Origin: Puccinia triticina
Lineage: Eukaryota; Basidiomycota; Pucciniomycetes; Pucciniales; Pucciniaceae
NCBI RefSeq assembly: GCF_026914185.1
Contig: NC_070559.1
Location: 868,001-932,000 of the forward strand
DNA: 64,000 nt
Reading direction: 5' to 3'
Position numbers and translations under genes: made by a program
In this document: one piece after another, positions 57,001 to 64,000 of the stretch
Position numbering within the stretch: the first letter of the stretch is position 1
How the letters are laid out: the number at the start of each line of letters is the position of its first letter
Notes under the pieces: model-generated
What the model was told of the DNA's origin: nothing
The model's input: the letters and a program-made list of their open reading frames with translations, nothing else
Databases searched by the model: none

Positions 57001-57877
57001 GGGCAGGAAAATAGAAGTTTCCAGTCCGAGGAGAAGAAGTCAAAAGAATCTTCTACGTGGTTGTAGAGAAAGCGGGAGTTAGCTTTCCGCAGGGCTGCCA
57101 GCGATATGAGGGTGGACGAAGCCCGCTCACAGTAGAGGACACCCTTAAGAATCACGATTTGCCCATCCCGGGTCGGAAAAGAGAGGTCCCCAGTCCCTGT
57201 GATAAAGGAACCGTCGCCCTTAGTGGCTACACGGAGAGGAATTGGACGAGAGAGAGGTTTAAAAGAGCTGAGTGCGTACCTCTTGGAAGTCAGGTGGTGT
57301 GTCGCGCCAGTGTCAATCACTGGGTCATCACCGTCGCCCACTGACAACTGACTGAACCGTGGCACAAAACCTTGTTCCAGGCTGTCATCCACCGCACCGA
57401 TCTCAAGCATCCTTGAGGTGGTCTCCTGACCAGGATGTTGTTGAGACATGCCGTTCAAAACCGGCTGTTGGAACTGATCAGTGAGGCTGGGAGGTGCCAT
57501 TGCCGGTTGTGCAATGTTGGCACGGGACGTCGGGGTTTGTCGTTGACCCTGGGTCGGCAGGGAATTCTGGCGGTAGTCAGGTCGGTACATGTCGGGCTGC
57601 CCTGCTGCTTGTTGGGTGTAGCTTCCAGGTGTCGGTGGGGCGTAGTTTGAGGTCGGAACCCCGAAATTCTTGGTGGTGTAACCCGGGGGCGTGACGATGG
57701 GATACCACGCCTGGAAATTGCCTGGTGCCATCATCGGGGGAGCAGCGGGCGCCAGTTGGTTGTTCGGTCGCAGAGGTCTGGCTGGGAAGGAAGGACGACC
57801 GGGGCGTCGAGAGGACTGAGGGGGTTGGCTGAAATCTCGTCGACGAGGAAGGTTGCATTCACTGAGGAGGTGATCGA
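54090..57877 (-). pseudogene. Copia Pol: protease, integrase, RT, RNase H (one stop)
   Basis: Open from the Gag junction to TAA at 54933-54935, then open again in the same frame to 54090. Protease VIDTGATHH near 57320. Integrase with MWHRIFVHAS and CPVCAIH zinc ligands and a DDE core (NVDLMG, CSDNGGEF, NGVVERFN). RT with KARYVAKGFTQ, FDFVAAYL and catalytic HVDDG near 55015. RNase H with YCDASWGG, CKAEYMA, LYCDNQSA and DILTKPL. One nonsense codon between the RT and the RNase H regions is the only damage seen, so the copy is young or was recently active. Confidence 0.92.
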
Positions 57878-58445
57878 CAGTTCCAGCATTGCAGCCCAGT
57901 CGTCGCTAAACCTTCTACCATTTCTGGCACCTCCGGCCACACGTCTGGGTCGAAGAATTCCATTGCCGGACTGACGGATTGGTCGAAATCTGGTCTACCT
58001 TGCTGTTGAGTTGAAACCGAGAATGCCGTGGAGGAAGGTGCCGATAGATCCAGCTGGTGCTTCGCGATGTCGATGTGCTTCAGAATCTGATCTGCAGACG
58101 TCGCCAGTTTAGCCTTCGTCCTGCTGGAACTCGCAAAGTCTTGCTCAATTCTTCGGTCCACCTCTCTCCGAAGATCCGATCCGGCTTCCAGGGAGGATTG
58201 AAGGGCGAGACCACCTATGCTTTCGCGGTCGAGATCCAAACCGAGGGAGTGAAAGTTGTCCAGAAGTTCGAGGATTTGGGCGATGGTCTCGGAGCTACTC
58301 GAGTAGTCTGACATTTTGATGTTCTTCAGTTTCTCCCACACAACCATTTGTTCGGCTCTGCTTGCGGTGTGAAAACAGCTACGAAGGTGAGTGTACATGT
58401 CAAAGCAGGTGTTCTGGCGGAGCATACTGCTGTCTACCGTAGCCA

Positions 58446-58660
58446 TGTAGAGACTGTAAAATGAAGATGTGTCTGGTGAGAGTCGAACTCACGACCTCAG
58501 CTATGCTGAGACACATACTAGAGTGCTGCCTTTACCAACTAGGCTACAGACGCTTGTGGCTGCCAGCTGGGTGGTTGGTTGGTAGTGGTCATGGGTCGAT
58601 CCAACAGCCCTCCATACTGTGGTGATACATCATGGTAGCAGACTAACAGACAACTCAACA
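58446..58660 (-). repeat. TRIM 3' LTR (215 bp)
   Basis: Minus-strand TGTTGAGTTGTCTG ... CAGTCTCTACA. The 422-bp-offset partner is 58868-59082. Confidence 0.9.
58469..58553 (-). ncRNA. tRNA-like sequence in TRIM 3' LTR
   Basis: The minus strand has acceptor-like ends GCGTCTG / CAGACAC (one mismatch), an A-box TAGCCTAGTTGG (58535-58546) in a D-arm-like GCC...GGC stem, a CTCAGC-ATA-GCTGAG stem, and a perfect T-arm (GTGAG TTCGACT CTCAC) containing the B-box (58480-58490). The anticodon stem does not fold canonically, so a working tRNA is unlikely. A retained internal Pol III promoter is possible. Confidence 0.6.
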
Positions 58661-58669
58661 CCCCCCCTT
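58661..58669 (-). other. TRIM polypurine tract
   Basis: The plus strand CCCCCCCTT abuts the left LTR, so the minus strand reads AAGGGGGGG, the same type of tract in the same position as in the surrounding copia element. Confidence 0.8.
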
Positions 58670-58855
58670 GCTACATGATGGGAAGTGGGGATTGACCCCA
58701 AGAGAGAGTGGGAATGAGACCCAGGAAAGATGATCAGCGTAGGTATTGAACCCGTGATCTAGATGTAGGCTTATAGGGGTTTGCGTGGTCTTACAAGTAA
58801 GCATTCACAAATTCATCAAGTCTCTATTGTAAGCGAGTAACGCTCAGGTAGCCCT

Positions 58856-58867
58856 GGGCTCATAACC
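58856..58867 (-). other. TRIM primer-binding site, half-tRNA(iMet)
   Basis: The minus strand directly after the 5' LTR reads GGTTATGAGCCC, the complement of GGGCUCAUAACC in the anticodon stem-loop of initiator tRNA-Met. Copia and Ty5 are known to prime from this cleaved tRNA half. Confidence 0.85.
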
Positions 58868-59082
58868 TGTAGAGACTGTAAAATGAAGATGTGTCTGGTG
58901 AGAGTCGAACTCACGACCTCAGCTATGCTGAGACACATACTAGAGTGCTGCCTTTACCAACTAGGCTACAGACGCTTGTGGCTGCCAGCTGGGTGGTTGG
59001 TTGGTAGTGCTCATGGGTCAATCCAACAGCCCTCCATACTGTGGTGATACATCATGGTAGCAGACTAACAGACAACTCAACA
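58868..59082 (-). repeat. TRIM 5' LTR (215 bp)
   Basis: Near-identical to 58446-58660; differences seen are in the right third (GTGGTCATGGGTCGATCC against GTGCTCATGGGTCAATCC). Confidence 0.9.
58891..58975 (-). ncRNA. tRNA-like sequence in TRIM 5' LTR
   Basis: Identical copy of the element at 58469-58553, with A-box, B-box and long variable-arm-like stem. In the 5' LTR a Pol III start here would give a transcript running into the TRIM interior. Confidence 0.6.
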
Positions 59083-59556
59083 AGCCAGAAGGAGGGACCG
59101 GCCAATTTGTTCCTGAACACCATCCGAGCACGATTTTGAGAACCACGCTCCATTGCCGAACACCTCTCAAGCTCGTTCACCCATCATTAGATCCCACTGA
59201 ACGAAGTTGGACCCACTGGGCTGCAGCTTGTCGGTGTCCGACATTCGGGATGTTGCGTGCGCCACAATCTGTCCGGGAGATCGACCATGATATAGAGACT
59301 GGATCGCCGCTTCTTCAAGCCATCGGTTGACTTCATTGGCGGTGTACATTGGGACATCGCCGTCGTCTTCATCTGCCGGCGGTGCTCGATTCGCAGGAGG
59401 AGCGTTCTGATTCGTGCGGGAAGTAGGTCGTCTGTGAGAGCTGAGGCGTCGATTTTGCATGGTACCCTGCGTGTTAGAGGTAAAGGCAGTCGGCTGAGGG
59501 CCCCACGGGTTGGTGACAGGATCGGGGGAATGGGTGTTGCGGATTGGTGAGGACAT

Positions 59557-60195
59557 AGGAACGGGAAAAAAAATCGGGGAAGGGAAAAAACGGATAGGGA
59601 GAAATGAAGGAAAAGGGAAGAAAAAGTATATATATGGGATAGAGTGTAGGATGACGGGAGAAGGAAGGTTGAACGGAGTTAATAGGCAATTGAAGGTTTG
59701 GATAAGGTATTTGGGTAGATGAATGTAGGTTGGGGTCAGAGAAGTAGGAGAAAGAAAAAACTATGGGGATGTGCCAAGCCGGAGGTTGGTCGAAACACTG
59801 CAGATACTCTCCGCACTATTTTTTCACCTGTTCCTAAGTCAGCCCCTTTGGTACCGGGGTATGAGGTTCGAGTTAGCTAGGCTCTGGCTGACTCAGGGCG
59901 GGTTACTTTCTAGGTTGGATCGCTATCCACAGAGTTGTGAGGAAGTCAATGTGAGATGAGGGAACCAATAGTCAAGAGAAAAATAACGAGACAGAATATA
60001 ACGGGGAAAATAGATATCTTCGGATGACGATACGGCCCTACGCTGGGCAGAGATGAGAAGAGCGACCCTACGCTGGGTGATGAGATGAGAAGGAGAAGTA
60101 TAGCCCTACGCTGGGCAGTTCAAAAAGAGTAAAAACAAAAGGAAAAGAACCAAACGCGACTGATGAGTTCGCTTCACACTCAAAATTGGAGATGA
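59557..60195 (-). other. Copia 5' leader
   Basis: Untranslated region between the primer site and gag. The word CCTACGCTGGG recurs three times at about 60032, 60066 and 60105, and the plus strand at 59560-59640 is very purine-rich. Confidence 0.5.
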
Positions 60196-60207
60196 GGGCT
60201 CATGACC
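60196..60207 (-). other. Copia primer-binding site, half-tRNA(iMet)
   Basis: The minus strand after the 5' LTR reads GGTCATGAGCCC, one base different from the TRIM site and from the complement of the initiator tRNA anticodon region GGGCUCAUAACC. Confidence 0.75.
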
Positions 60208-60319
60208 TGTGGTGGTTTGCGATAGGAATGCGTGTGTATTCCGCAAACTACCATGCCAGGAACTCATGCTCCGGTGTCTAGTGAGCTGCGGATGGTAACC
60301 CAGTAACTGGGTTACAACA
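60208..60319 (-). repeat. Copia 5' LTR (112 bp)
   Basis: TG...CA, paired with 53849-53960 and followed by the CATCC target duplication. Confidence 0.9.
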
Positions 60320-60533
60320 CATCCAAGATGCCCGCAAACCGAGCGGGGCCGGGGCCGGGCGCGGGGGTGTGGATGACGGCAGCGCAAGGGTCCGCCGGCG
60401 CCAGGTCTTGGAGCTGCGTCGGAGGAGCGCCCCGGCTGCCGACTGGGACCGCTCCCGCTCCTGGGAGCGTTCTTGGGACCGTTCCTGGGTCCGCTCCTGG
60501 GACCCACCGCCTCGCTCCCCCGTCAGTCGCTGG
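60320..60533 (-). pseudogene. Upstream part of the gene split by copia, low complexity
   Basis: GC-rich, with repeated CCTGGGAGCG/CCTGGGACC words. One minus-strand frame (PGADPGTVP ... DPCAAVIHTP ... ARFAGIL) runs into the acidic segment at 53848 when copia is removed. The left end of a hAT element begins at about 60534. Confidence 0.35.
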
Positions 60534-60566
60534 TAGGGCTGGGCCCCGGGTGATATCCGAGGCCTA

Positions 60567-61399
60567 CAGTGCCCCGCACCTCTTCTCAACTACCCCTACA
60601 GGGGTGTTCCAAATTTTGGGGGGGAAAAATCCAAAAAAAAATGGGGGCGGGAGCTTTTCTCCGATGATTTCTGATGTTTCTAGGGGAAAATGATGCTGTG
60701 CAACAGCTGTCAGAACTTTTAGCCTGAGAAATAAGTGTTATACATACATTGTAATACATATTTGAATATATTACATAAGTGTACATATTATGGTTGTTGT
60801 GAGGTCTCCTGGCATCCTGGCTTTGGCAAATCAAGAGACCTTCAAAAAACCAACTCACAATGGCGCCTGCTAGCAAAGCTTCTAAAGCACAAAGAGCCCG
60901 CCACAAATGTGAATCAATGCTGAGGAAGAAGGTTGGCCGCACGATCAAAAAGCAAAAATTGAATTCCAATCAAAGCTGTCCTATTGAGATTTCCAATGAG
61001 GGTGAACGGGCTGATGAAGAATTTTTTTGCAATCCCGACAAAGATCAATTCCCACCGGCAAGAACTCAGCCAATTGCACTCACCAAATGCCATAATCATA
61101 TGGTTTACAGTGTTTTATATACATAATAAGTACGTTAAGTACATAAACCATACTTTATAAACCCATAGTACATACATTTAAACCCATAATATAGGCAAGT
61201 GTTCCAAATTTGACCACCCAAAAAATGATAACTTTTGAAGGAGACATCCCAGAGGGATGTGCTATATAAAATCCTTTTCTACAAGCTCCATAGAGCTCAA
61301 AAATGTGTTGTATGGAGTTATAGGGTTGATGGTCAAAAAGTTATGGGGGGTCAAAAACTTTTGCGGGCGCGGGGTAGTCGAGAAGAGATGCGGGGCACT
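60567..61399. mobile_element. Non-autonomous element nested in hAT left end
   Basis: CCTACAGTGCCCCGCACCTC (from 60567) is mirrored by GATGCGGGGCACTGTAG (to 61399), with ~30-bp inverted ends extending to CTTCTC-ACTACCCC. AGG may be a 3-bp target duplication. TGTTCCAAATTT recurs as a direct repeat at about 60604 and 61200. It contains an open frame at 60860-61126. Confidence 0.6.
60860..61126 (+). CDS. Small basic ORF of unknown function
   Basis: 88 codons: MAPASKASKAQRARHKCESM, then RKKVGRTIKKQKLN and an acidic stretch. The Lys/Arg-rich N-terminus looks like the start of a transposase or nuclear protein, and the good ATG context (acaATGGC) supports translation. It may be a remnant first exon of the autonomous partner of the surrounding element. 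Not recognised. Confidence 0.3.
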   Translation: MAPASKASKAQRARHKCESMLRKKVGRTIKKQKLNSNQSCPIEISNEGERADEEFFCNPDKDQFPPARTQPIALTKCHNHMVYSVLYT

Positions 61400-61557
61400 G
61401 TAGAGGGCATCCCGCGCTGGTCCCCTGCGGGTATACCCGAGCTCGGGTATCAAATTCGCTAATCCCGGGCACTATCCGATGGATATCGGGTAGCACCCGC
61501 AGGGACCGGCAGTTGCACTGCTCCAGGGCGTTTAGAAAGATTGATACCAGCAACACG

Positions 61558-63856
61558 ATGTTGAAAAAACGCTCCGCTCCAGAAGATAACCCGCCGTCCC
61601 CTCCAAAAGCGCCTCAAACTTCCCAGCCAACCCGCAAGTCATGGGTGTGGAAGTATTTTGTTGATGATCCGAAGGAGGATAAAGTACGCTGTACAGCTAT
61701 TTTGAAGAAAAATGGTTGATTGTGCAACGCTTTGCTGGCCCGTGACAAAAGCTCTAGCACCAAATCTATGAGTGAGCATTTATTCCGGAAACATCAGATA
61801 CTTGACCCCAGTAAAGTGGAAGCTGGTCTGCAAAACATTGGAGCAATGATAAAAAAGCAGAAAAATGAAACAGTAAGTAAGATATTCTAACCTTCAAGGC
61901 CCAGATATTATGTTTAATTAAGATTGATTTTTTTTTCTAGAATTCCGACAACAATCTCACATCAAACTCTCTAAAGAAAGCACTTGCTTATCTTGTTGCG
62001 GATGCCGACTTGCCATTTTTGTTCGTTGAACAACAATCTTTCCGGGATCTAATGTCTCTTTTGAATCCAATGGTAAGGCCTGGTAACATGATGTTTTCCC
62101 GGAAAACAATTGCAATGGAGGTGCACTACTTGCACAAGTCTCGCACCTCTCATCTGGTCAACATTTTCGAAAATGTCAAACATATTGGAGTTACTCTTGA
62201 TGCTTGGACTTCACCAAATACTGCTGCGTTCCTGGGAATCACGGCTCATGCGATTACGGAGAACTGGGAATTGGTTGATGTTGTGGTAGCCATGCCTGAA
62301 GTCCAGGGTAAGTCCACAATCAAAATGGAACAATAATTTCACAGCTTGAATAAGTGTGATTTTCTACCCATTATAATCCAGGTTCTCATACTGGAGTCAA
62401 CTTTGCCGAAGTCCTTATTGATGTCCTGGACAAGTACGAAATCACAGAAAAGCTAGTAAGCATCATCACCGATAATGCAAGCAATAATTCCACCCTTGCA
62501 ACAAGAATTGAAGAACTACTAGGCGGTGGATTCTATGCATCTGAACATCTGTTGGGATGCATGGCTCATGTCATCAATCTCGCTGCAAAGGACCGACTTG
62601 AAGCGTTTGGTCTTGAGCCTGAAGAGCCCAAATCTGAGATAACGCTGGATCAGATGGACAATCCTTGCAGTCAGGCTGTAACTCCTCGCATGGCCGAAGG
62701 AAGCAATGTCAATCTCAAGACCGTTATTTCACGTGTTCATGGTCTAACCGTCTTTGTCCGAGCTACTCCGCAACGTCGTCAGCAGTTTCAAGGAATCATG
62801 GCCTCAGTTGGTACTCGACACATGGATCCATCAAAGTACAAGCGTCTCTCATCCTCAAAAGGAAATACCAAAACTAGTATGACAGCCCCCAAAGTGCGAA
62901 CGGAAAGCAGCTCAAAAACCCTTGTCCTTGATGTGAAGACACGGTGGAACTCAACCTATCTCATGCTTGAGCGTGCTCTCGAACTCAAAGATGTCTACAA
63001 CATGTTCTGTCAGCGACCGGAAGCAGCTAAATTTTCACTCTCGTCGCTCCAGTGGGAGAAAGTCTCCCAAATGATAGAATTCTTGAAACCACTGAACGAA
63101 GCAACAGAATTCCTTTGCTCCTCACAATACCCAACCCTCAACATCTCTGTTCCAATCTACATATCATTGATGAAGCAAATCAAGCTCGCGCAATAGGCCT
63201 ACAATGCTCGCCAGCTCTTGCCATCTGCAGAGCAGATGATTGAGAAACTCAAGAAATATCTACGACTTGCTCTGGAGAAAACGGCCCCGCTATGTGCAAT
63301 GATACTTGATCCGCGCATCAAAATGTTGTACATTGAGAAGAACTCAGATTTTATTTGAGAGGAGATTGCCTCGGATTTTGATCCTGCTATCGTTCTCAGG
63401 GATTTCAAGACCGAGGCCCGCCGTTTCGATCGCAGTCCAGCAAAATTTGGTGCAACACAGCCCCAACAGATTCAGAGCTCCATCATGTCTGACATCTTTG
63501 GTTCGGAACAAGCAGCAAACAACTTGGACACTGAAATTCAGAACTACTTCCGTGCAACTACCGAGTCGGGAAACACCAAGGTTCTTGAATTTTGGCGGAG
63601 CAACAAAGCTATCTATCCATCACTTGCAGCGATGGCAAAATGTTATCTTGCCATCCCTGCCACCAGCACTCCCTTGGAGCGAGTTTTTTTGAGATCCAAA
63701 TCTATAGTTGGTCCTCAACGGAGCAGTCTCAGTCCAACCTCCGTTGAGCACCTCCTCTGCCTGAAGGACTGGTACCACGCAATTGGAACGCTTGACCCCG
63801 CTCCTTATGATGAAACCGACATATTCGAGGATTCTCAAGTCACACCAACTCAATGA
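61558..63856 (+). pseudogene. hAT transposase (three in-frame stops)
   Basis: Start ATG 61558. BED zinc finger (WVWKYFVDDPKEDKVRCTA ... STKSMSEHLFRKH) with TGA at 61717-61719. Introns near 61872-61940 and 62308-62381. The core has LDAWTSPNTAAFLGITAH, ITDNASNN, CMAHVINLAAKD and DVKTRWNSTYLML. TAG at 63194-63196 and TGA at 63356-63358 interrupt. The C-terminal domain has VLEFWRSNKAIYPSLAAMA, TPLERVF and HLLCLKDWY. No frameshift is needed to read the gene. The two TGA stops are in TTGA context. Confidence 0.85.
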
Positions 63857-64000
63857 TGCTAGTTTTTTTTCTCAACTTTTCTTTCTGTTTTTATTTACAT
63901 GTTTATCTTCTACAAATTTGAACTCGTCAAGTCGCCTCAGCATTCTGTTTAAACTTTAAATGTAATGAAAGGTTGGTCTCCAACCCTTCGCAAGACTCCT
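63857..64000. other. 3' trailer of the hAT transposase
   Basis: AT-rich DNA after the stop; no terminal repeat reached before the window ends. Confidence 0.4.

Larger units (their letters stand above)
58446..59082 (-). mobile_element. TRIM: miniature LTR element with tRNA-like LTRs
   Basis: Two 215-bp LTRs (58446-58660 and 58868-59082) differ at only a few positions and surround a 207-bp non-coding interior. The target duplication AGCCA lies at 58441-58445 and 59083-59087. On the minus strand the right LTR is 5' and is followed by a primer site complementary to an initiator tRNA half; the interior ends in AAGGGGGGG directly before the left LTR. All parts needed for trans-mobilisation are present and none for self-mobilisation. 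It is inserted in copia gag. Each LTR carries an 85-nt tRNA-like sequence in the same orientation. Confidence 0.92.
57859..59556 (-). pseudogene. Copia Gag, interrupted by the TRIM
   Basis: Starts at ATG 59556 (SSPIRNTHSP), with LQPSGSNFVQWDLMM, then TGA at 59167-59169 (TTGA context). It stays open in frame up to the TRIM, resumes after it (TVDSSMLRQN) and ends in a zinc knuckle CWNC ... HLLSEC broken by a small deletion that shifts frame at about 57890. An ATG at 58446 is made by the TRIM end joined to gag and is not the original start. Confidence 0.85.
53849..60319 (-). mobile_element. Complete Ty1/copia retrotransposon with 112-bp LTRs
   Basis: LTRs at 53849-53960 and 60208-60319 (TG...CA, nearly identical), with target duplication CATCC at 53844-53848 and 60320-60324. 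On the minus strand: 5' LTR (right), primer site at 60207-60196, leader, Gag, then PR-IN-RT-RH (copia order), the polypurine tract GTGAGGGGGGGG beside 53961, and 3' LTR (left). A TRIM element is nested in gag at 58446-59082. The LTRs contain the perfect palindrome GTAACCCAGTTACTGGGTTAC. Confidence 0.93.
60534..64000 (+). mobile_element. hAT element, left part (runs off the window)
   Basis: The left terminus is proposed at TAGGGCTGGGCCCCGGG (60534), followed by GGGTATACCCGAGCTCGGG-type subterminal words that continue at 61400-61520 after a nested insertion (60567-61399). The transposase gene runs 61558-63856 on the plus strand. The right terminus lies beyond 64000, so target duplications cannot be tested. 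Confidence 0.6.

Noticed and set aside
58446..58448. Start codon of copia gag at the TRIM border
   Set aside because: That ATG is created by the junction of the TRIM end with gag; gag really starts at 59556.
58469..58975. Two functional tRNA genes
   Set aside because: The T-arm and promoter boxes are good, but the acceptor has a mismatch and no canonical anticodon stem-loop can be drawn. Both copies lie in LTRs of a retroelement, so they are called tRNA-like only.
1..64000. CRISPR array, bacterial operons or rRNA genes
   Set aside because: The tandem repeats here are diverged or palindromic without spacer structure, and the genes are intron-bearing eukaryotic genes. No rRNA-like sequence was seen.

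Overview
The window looks like transposon-packed DNA from a rust fungus (Pucciniales, Puccinia-like). The host genes are eukaryotic, with many short introns of mostly 50-100 nt that splice cleanly by hand. The mobile elements (hAT, MULE, Ty3, Ty1/copia) are the mix typical of rusts. Most premature TGA codons in the elements lie in a TTGA context, as expected from TCG-to-TTG mutation, a RIP-like bias reported for Pucciniomycotina. Species cannot be named from this sequence.

Five host genes can be supported. A secreted Lys/Glu-rich protein of unknown function lies at 19865-21595 (minus). HOP2, a meiotic recombination factor, is at 22962-24514 (minus; nine exons, 266 aa, frame closes). NTA1, an N-terminal Asn amidohydrolase of the N-degron pathway, is at 28809-30150 (plus; six exons, 301 aa, frame closes). 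Two paralogous aldehyde dehydrogenases lie at 34851-44126 and 49008-51725 (plus), each 14 exons and 500 aa with identical exon lengths. ALDH copy 1 carries a solo LTR and a whole MULE inside a single 6.6-kb intron, yet every exon stays open.

Layout of the rest: 1-4.6 kb is AT-rich, unidentified sequence with a large inverted repeat. 4.65-12.5 kb holds a Ty3/gypsy element lacking its 3' LTR, inserted in a hAT transposase. 14.0-19.7 kb holds a second hAT split by a gypsy insertion whose far half now lies in inverted orientation. 24.9-28.7 kb holds a Tc1/mariner relic, a hAT-type MITE with 8-bp target duplication, hairpins and low-complexity sequence. 30.6-34.7 kb holds two inverted MITE copies, one of them carrying a complete hAT element. 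36.8-43.4 kb holds the solo LTR and the MULE (DDE transposase, GCM-like zinc domain, ubiquitin-peptidase-like domain, AT-hook). 46.6-47.8 kb and 52.4-53.3 kb are large palindromes. 53.8-60.3 kb is a complete Ty1/copia element with 112-bp LTRs. Nested in its gag is a 637-bp miniature LTR element (TRIM) whose 215-bp LTRs contain a tRNA-like sequence. 60.5-64 kb is the left part of another hAT.

The strongest candidate for something new is the TRIM at 58446-59082. It has 5-bp target duplications, a half-tRNA(iMet) primer site shared with its host copia element, a G-rich polypurine tract, and A- and B-box-bearing tRNA-like LTRs. It resembles a fungal counterpart of the plant Cassandra elements, whose LTRs carry 5S rRNA. 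The MULE encoding a fused ubiquitin-specific-peptidase-like domain is the second.
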